NCBI GenBank assembly: GCA_045116915.1
Contig: JBGUMQ010000033.1
Coordinates: forward strand, 1-16,974
Length of the DNA: 16,974 nucleotides
From: UBA9732 sp045116915
GTDB taxonomy: Bacteria; Spirochaetota; Spirochaetia; Sphaerochaetales; Sphaerochaetaceae
Direction: 5' to 3'
The notes below the pieces were generated by a model. The model did not search any database and was not told the origin of the DNA. It saw only the letters and a program-made list of their open reading frames with translations. Below are positions 14,375 to 16,974 of this stretch, one piece after another; within the stretch, counting starts at the first letter, position 1, and each line of letters starts with the position of its first letter. The translations under genes were made by a program, and so were the position numbers.

Positions 14375-14403
14375 TTGACAAATGCGCATAATGCGCATAT
14401 ATT
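14375..14403 (+). promoter_or_regulatory. hicAB promoter with tandem palindromic operator in the spacer
   Basis: TTGACA (14375-14380), a 17-bp spacer and TATATT (14398-14403) are near-consensus. The spacer is filled by two 9-bp tandem copies of AATGCGCAT (14381-14389 and 14390-14398), each containing the palindrome ATGCGCAT; the last base of the second copy is also the first base of the -10. HicB's C-terminal DNA-binding domain is the natural candidate to bind here and repress its own operon. Confidence 0.8.
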
Positions 14404-14419
14404 ATTGGTGGGTGGGATT

Positions 14420-14596
14420 ATGAAAGACAAGGATTTGCTTGCCATTCTGCTTAAAAGTGGATGGCGTATCGACAGGATCAACGGGAGTCATCATATTCTC
14501 GTGAAAGGGAGTGATACTTTATCAGTACCTGTACATGGAAAGGATATGGCCAAGGGGCTTGAGGCTGCCATAAAGAAAAAGGCAGGAATAAGGTAG
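14420..14596 (+). CDS. hicA: HicA-family mRNA interferase toxin
   Basis: HicA toxins have a double-stranded-RNA-binding-like fold and cut mRNA independently of translation. The 58-aa protein has the family pattern LLKSGWRIDRINGSHHILVKG, with the catalytic histidine H24 in GSHH and the C-terminal GLEAAIKKKAGI helix. Length is typical. The ATG at 14420 is chosen because the consensus promoter ends at 14403 and the protein then starts at the canonical MKDKDLL; the frame stays open upstream but with no family match. GGTGGG just upstream can serve as ribosome site. It is followed 9 bp later by the antitoxin gene. Codon use and GC are unlike the housekeeping genes around it, a sign of transfer. Confidence 0.93.
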   Translation: MKDKDLLAILLKSGWRIDRINGSHHILVKGSDTLSVPVHGKDMAKGLEAAIKKKAGIR

Positions 14597-14605
14597 GGAT
14601 TGAAG

Positions 14606-14980
14606 ATGAATACAGTATATCCGGTGATATGTCATCAGGAAGACGGGAAGTATTGGAGTGAGTTTCCTGATCTGGACGGGTGCTTTTCCCAAGGAGACAC
14701 CCAGCAGGAAGTCATTGTCAATTCGAGGGAAAGTCTGGAAGGATATCTTATTTCACTTCTGGAGAATGGACAGGACATCCCGGAACCCAGCAGGCTGACT
14801 GAAATCAAGGCAGGAGAAAACGATTTCCTTTCATACATCGAATGTGATCTTAACATGAAAGGGAAGTGTGTCAGAAAGAACGTCACCATTCCGGAATGGC
14901 TGGACCGGAAGGCTGAAAAGGCAGGACTGAATTTCTCTCAGATTCTCAAGGATGCATTGATAGCCGCCGTCTGCAGTTGA
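14606..14980 (+). CDS. hicB: HicB-family antitoxin
   Basis: HicB neutralises HicA by binding it and represses the operon. The 124-aa protein has the partly degraded RNase-H-like HicB domain at 1-70 (YPVICHQEDGKYWSEFPDL, then GCFSQGDTQQEV, and ESLEGYL). A C-terminal ribbon-helix-helix-type segment lies at about 90-118 (KNVTIPEWLDRKAEKAGLNF, then SQILKDAL). The latter would bind the operator in the hicA promoter. The ATG at 14606 has AGGG 7 nt upstream; a TTG two codons earlier is a weaker choice. The stop lies 7 bp from the argD stop on the other strand. Confidence 0.94.
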   Translation: MNTVYPVICHQEDGKYWSEFPDLDGCFSQGDTQQEVIVNSRESLEGYLISLLENGQDIPEPSRLTEIKAGENDFLSYIECDLNMKGKCVRKNVTIPEWLDRKAEKAGLNFSQILKDALIAAVCS

Positions 14981-14987
14981 CGATCTT

Positions 14988-16148
14988 TCATTTGGCAGCT
15001 TCCATGATTATGGAGGCTGCTTTTCTGAGGACTTCCATGGGGATGTTCAGTGCGGGAAGCAGGCGGACCTTGTCCTTGGCTGTCAGGCAGAGCACTCCGT
15101 TCTCCATGCACCTGGACACGACTTCGGAAGCCGGCTTAGTGGTCTTGAGGCCGATCATGAGGCCCATGCCGCTGACCGATTCGATTCCGGGAGCTCCGGT
15201 GAACGTCTTGAAAAGATAGTCGCTCTTTGCCTTGACCTGTGATAAAAACGCATCGTCGATGCGGCTCAGGACACTGATCGCTCCTGCGCAGCAGACGGGG
15301 TTGCCGCCGAACGTGGAGCCGTGGTCGCCGAATCCAAGGACATCCTTGCACTTCTCCGATATCAGCGTGGCGCCGAGCGGAAGACCTCCGCCAAGGCCCT
15401 TTGCGGTGGAGACGACATCGGGAACGATGTCGAAGTTCATGTAGCTGTAGAGCATGCCCGTCCTGCCGTTTCCGGTCTGGACCTCGTCCACGATCAGGAT
15501 GATGTCGTGCTCTTCGGTGTACTTCCTGACGGCCTTGATGTACTCCGGATCAAGAGGGACGACCCCGCCTTCACCCTGGATGCATTCGATCATCACCGCG
15601 GCCGCATCCGTCTCTTCGGCCTTCTTCTTCAGGGCTTCGATATCATTGGCAGGAACACTAACAAACCCCGGGGTCAGCGGCTGGAATAGCTCGTGGTAAT
15701 GGTCCTGGCCTGTCGCCGCAAGGGTTGTGAGCGTTCTTCCATGGAAGCTGTTCTCCAGTGTTATGACGGTGAAGCAGGAGGCTCCGTATTTGTCGGCGGC
15801 GTACTTCCTTCCGACCTTGATGGCACACTCGTTGGCTTCGGCTCCTGAATTGCAGAAGAACACCTTGCTCATGCCTGTGCGCTTGCAGAGCATGTGGGCC
15901 AGTTCGGCGCATGGCTGCGTGTAGTAGAGGTTGGACATGTGCTGGACCTTGGAAAGCTGCTCCGTCACGGCCTTCTGCCATGCCTCGTCCGCAATGCCGA
16001 ACGCGGTCACACCTATGCCGCTTCCCATGTCGATGTACTTCTTTCCGTCGGCATCGGCGACCACCGAACCCTTGCCGGAGACTATCTCCACCGGAAACCT
16101 CTTGTAGGTCCCCGCGACATACTTGCTGTCCAGTTCCTTGGTATTCAT
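14988..16148 (-). CDS. argD: Acetylornithine aminotransferase
   Basis: This class III PLP aminotransferase converts N-acetylglutamate semialdehyde to N-acetylornithine, the fourth step of arginine synthesis. The 386-aa protein starts MNTKELDSKYVAGTYKRFP. It shows FFCNSGAEANECAIKVGRKY, SFHGRTLTTLAATGQ, IVDEVQTGNGRTG and the PLP lysine K250 in STAKGLGGGLPLGA, then GSTFGGNPVCCA. The start is set by AAGGAG 6 nt upstream; the frame is open further upstream into argB but without a ribosome site. The gap to the argB stop is 13 bp, so they form one operon. Other class III enzymes such as ornithine aminotransferase look similar, but the argB neighbour settles the call. Confidence 0.95.
   Translation of the reverse strand: MNTKELDSKYVAGTYKRFPVEIVSGKGSVVADADGKKYIDMGSGIGVTAFGIADEAWQKAVTEQLSKVQHMSNLYYTQPCAELAHMLCKRTGMSKVFFCNSGAEANECAIKVGRKYAADKYGASCFTVITLENSFHGRTLTTLAATGQDHYHELFQPLTPGFVSVPANDIEALKKKAEETDAAAVMIECIQGEGGVVPLDPEYIKAVRKYTEEHDIILIVDEVQTGNGRTGMLYSYMNFDIVPDVVSTAKGLGGGLPLGATLISEKCKDVLGFGDHGSTFGGNPVCCAGAISVLSRIDDAFLSQVKAKSDYLFKTFTGAPGIESVSGMGLMIGLKTTKPASEVVSRCMENGVLCLTAKDKVRLLPALNIPMEVLRKAASIIMEAAK
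14995..15024 (+). terminator. Candidate hicAB terminator inside the argD 3' end
   Basis: GCAGCTTCCAT (14995-15005), loop GATT and ATGGAGGCTGC (15010-15020) form an 11-bp stem with one T-G pair, followed by TTTT (15021-15024). In the + direction this is an intrinsic terminator for hicAB. On the - strand the same bases encode the last residues of ArgD and no T run follows the hairpin. Confidence 0.55.
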
Positions 16149-16161
16149 CGCAAGCTCCTTG

Positions 16162-16974
16162 TCATTCACCTTTGACCAATGTTCCGGCACCTTCGTTTGT
16201 CAGCAGCTCCATCAGTATGGAGTGCGGGACCCTTCCGTCCATGATCACGACGTATCTCACTCCCGATTCGATAGCGGTGACGCAGCACTGCACCTTGGGA
16301 ATCATGCCGGCGGAGATCACACCTTCCTGCTTGAGCGTGCGGGCCTGCGGGATGGTGATCTCGGGAATCAGGGTGGACGGGTCGTCCTTGTCCCTGAGGA
16401 TCCCGGCGATGTCCGTCATGAGGATGAACCTCTCGGCTCCCAGAGCTCCGGCGATATGTGCCGCAGCGGTGTCGGCGTTGATGTTGTAGGCGTTGCCGTC
16501 GGCATCGCAGCCAAGCGTTGAAATCACAGGGATGTAGCCTTTCTCCAGGATGTCGGTCACAGGGCTGATGTTGATTTTCGTGACCTCTCCCACATAACCC
16601 AGCTTCTCGTCCTTCATCCTTGCCTCGATGAGGTTGCCGTCCATGCCGCAAAGACCTATGGCCTTGCCGCCGCGCTTCTCCAGAAGTGTGACCAGCGTCT
16701 TGTTGACCTTGCCTGCAAGCACCATCTGGACGATGTCCACGGTTTCCTTGTCGGTGACCCTGAGGCCGTCGATGAACTCGGGCTTCTTGCCCAGCTTGTC
16801 CATCATGCCGGAGATCTCGGGTCCGCCGCCGTGGATCAGGACGACCTTGACGCCGATAAGCCAAAGAAGGACGATGTCGTCCATGACCTGCTGCTTGAGG
16901 TCCGGGTTCGTCATGGCGTTGCCGCCGTATTTGACCACGACGGTCTTGCCGACATATCTCTTGATGTAGGGCAG
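16162..16974 (-). CDS. argB: Acetylglutamate kinase (start off window)
   Basis: ArgB phosphorylates N-acetylglutamate, the second and usually controlling step of arginine synthesis. The visible 270 residues begin LPYIKRYVGKTVVVKYGGNA, which normally lies about ten to twenty residues from the N-terminus, so only the very start is cut off by the window edge. The phosphate-binding HGGGPEISGMM, GLCGMDGNLIEA, the NADTAAAHIAGALGAERFI segment and SAGMIPKV of the amino acid kinase family are all present and intact. It precedes argD with a 13-bp gap. Whether it is the arginine-inhibited form cannot be judged without the N-terminal helix. Confidence 0.95.
   Translation of the reverse strand: MPYIKRYVGKTVVVKYGGNAMTNPDLKQQVMDDIVLLWLIGVKVVLIHGGGPEISGMMDKLGKKPEFIDGLRVTDKETVDIVQMVLAGKVNKTLVTLLEKRGGKAIGLCGMDGNLIEARMKDEKLGYVGEVTKINISPVTDILEKGYIPVISTLGCDADGNAYNINADTAAAHIAGALGAERFILMTDIAGILRDKDDPSTLIPEITIPQARTLKQEGVISAGMIPKVQCCVTAIESGVRYVVIMDGRVPHSILMELLTNEGAGTLVKGE

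Larger units (their letters stand above)
14080..14419. other. Gene-free stretch between the symporter and hicA
   Basis: This 340-bp stretch has no gene I can support. In order it holds GGTCAA-AGC-TTGACC (14086-14100), a hairpin without a T run after the symporter; the ACAATCTTTT repeat cluster (14127-14207); a small palindrome CGGAAG-CGG-CTTCCG near 14270; and a short - strand open frame that may be a gene remnant (14292-14348). The hicAB promoter closes it. Its lower GC sets it apart from the genes on both sides. Confidence 0.6.

Noticed and set aside
1..16974. Archaeal origin, suggested by AGG-rich codon use and the AOR/ferredoxin pair
   Set aside because: Rho, L31, intrinsic terminators and -35/-10 promoters are bacterial.

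Overview
The window is bacterial chromosome. Rho, ribosomal protein L31, Shine-Dalgarno sites and intrinsic terminators are all visible, and these exclude an archaeon. By eye it is moderately GC-rich and favours AGG for arginine. A tungsten-type aldehyde:ferredoxin oxidoreductase-like protein beside a four-cluster ferredoxin, and a NifS/NifU iron-sulfur pair, point to an anaerobe. The rho-rpmE pair and a TGS-domain uridine kinase would fit a spirochaete or a clostridium. That placement is inference and is not proven here.

Layout, left to right on the + strand: the end of rho (its start appears to lie off the window) and rpmE, closed by an intrinsic terminator; a galactokinase-fold gene whose catalytic motifs are badly degraded, with its own promoter; nifS and nifU, 3 bp apart; a chain of hairpins ending in a terminator; a uridine kinase with an N-terminal TGS/ThrRS-like half; and a 16-cysteine ferredoxin overlapping an AOR-family gene by ATGA. 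A YfcE-like phosphoesterase then lies on the - strand, and its 3' end overlaps the AOR 3' end by 93 bp. A probable operon follows with an alpha/beta hydrolase, a YihY membrane protein and mannose-6-phosphate isomerase. After it comes a sodium:solute symporter.

From about 14080 to 14980 the DNA is less GC-rich and looks acquired. It holds an inverted/direct repeat cluster built on ACAATCTTTT and a hicAB toxin-antitoxin pair, whose consensus promoter carries two tandem ATGCGCAT palindromes exactly filling the -35/-10 spacer. The right end is a - strand arginine pair, argB (start off the window) then argD. It converges on hicB with only 7 bp between the stop codons, and a hairpin inside the argD 3' end can serve as the hicAB terminator.

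Most of the window is housekeeping. The parts worth a second look are the pseudokinase-like galactokinase relative, the structured RNA region between nifU and the uridine kinase, the AOR/polyferredoxin pair with an apparently missing cluster ligand, and the hicAB control region with the repeat cluster next to it.
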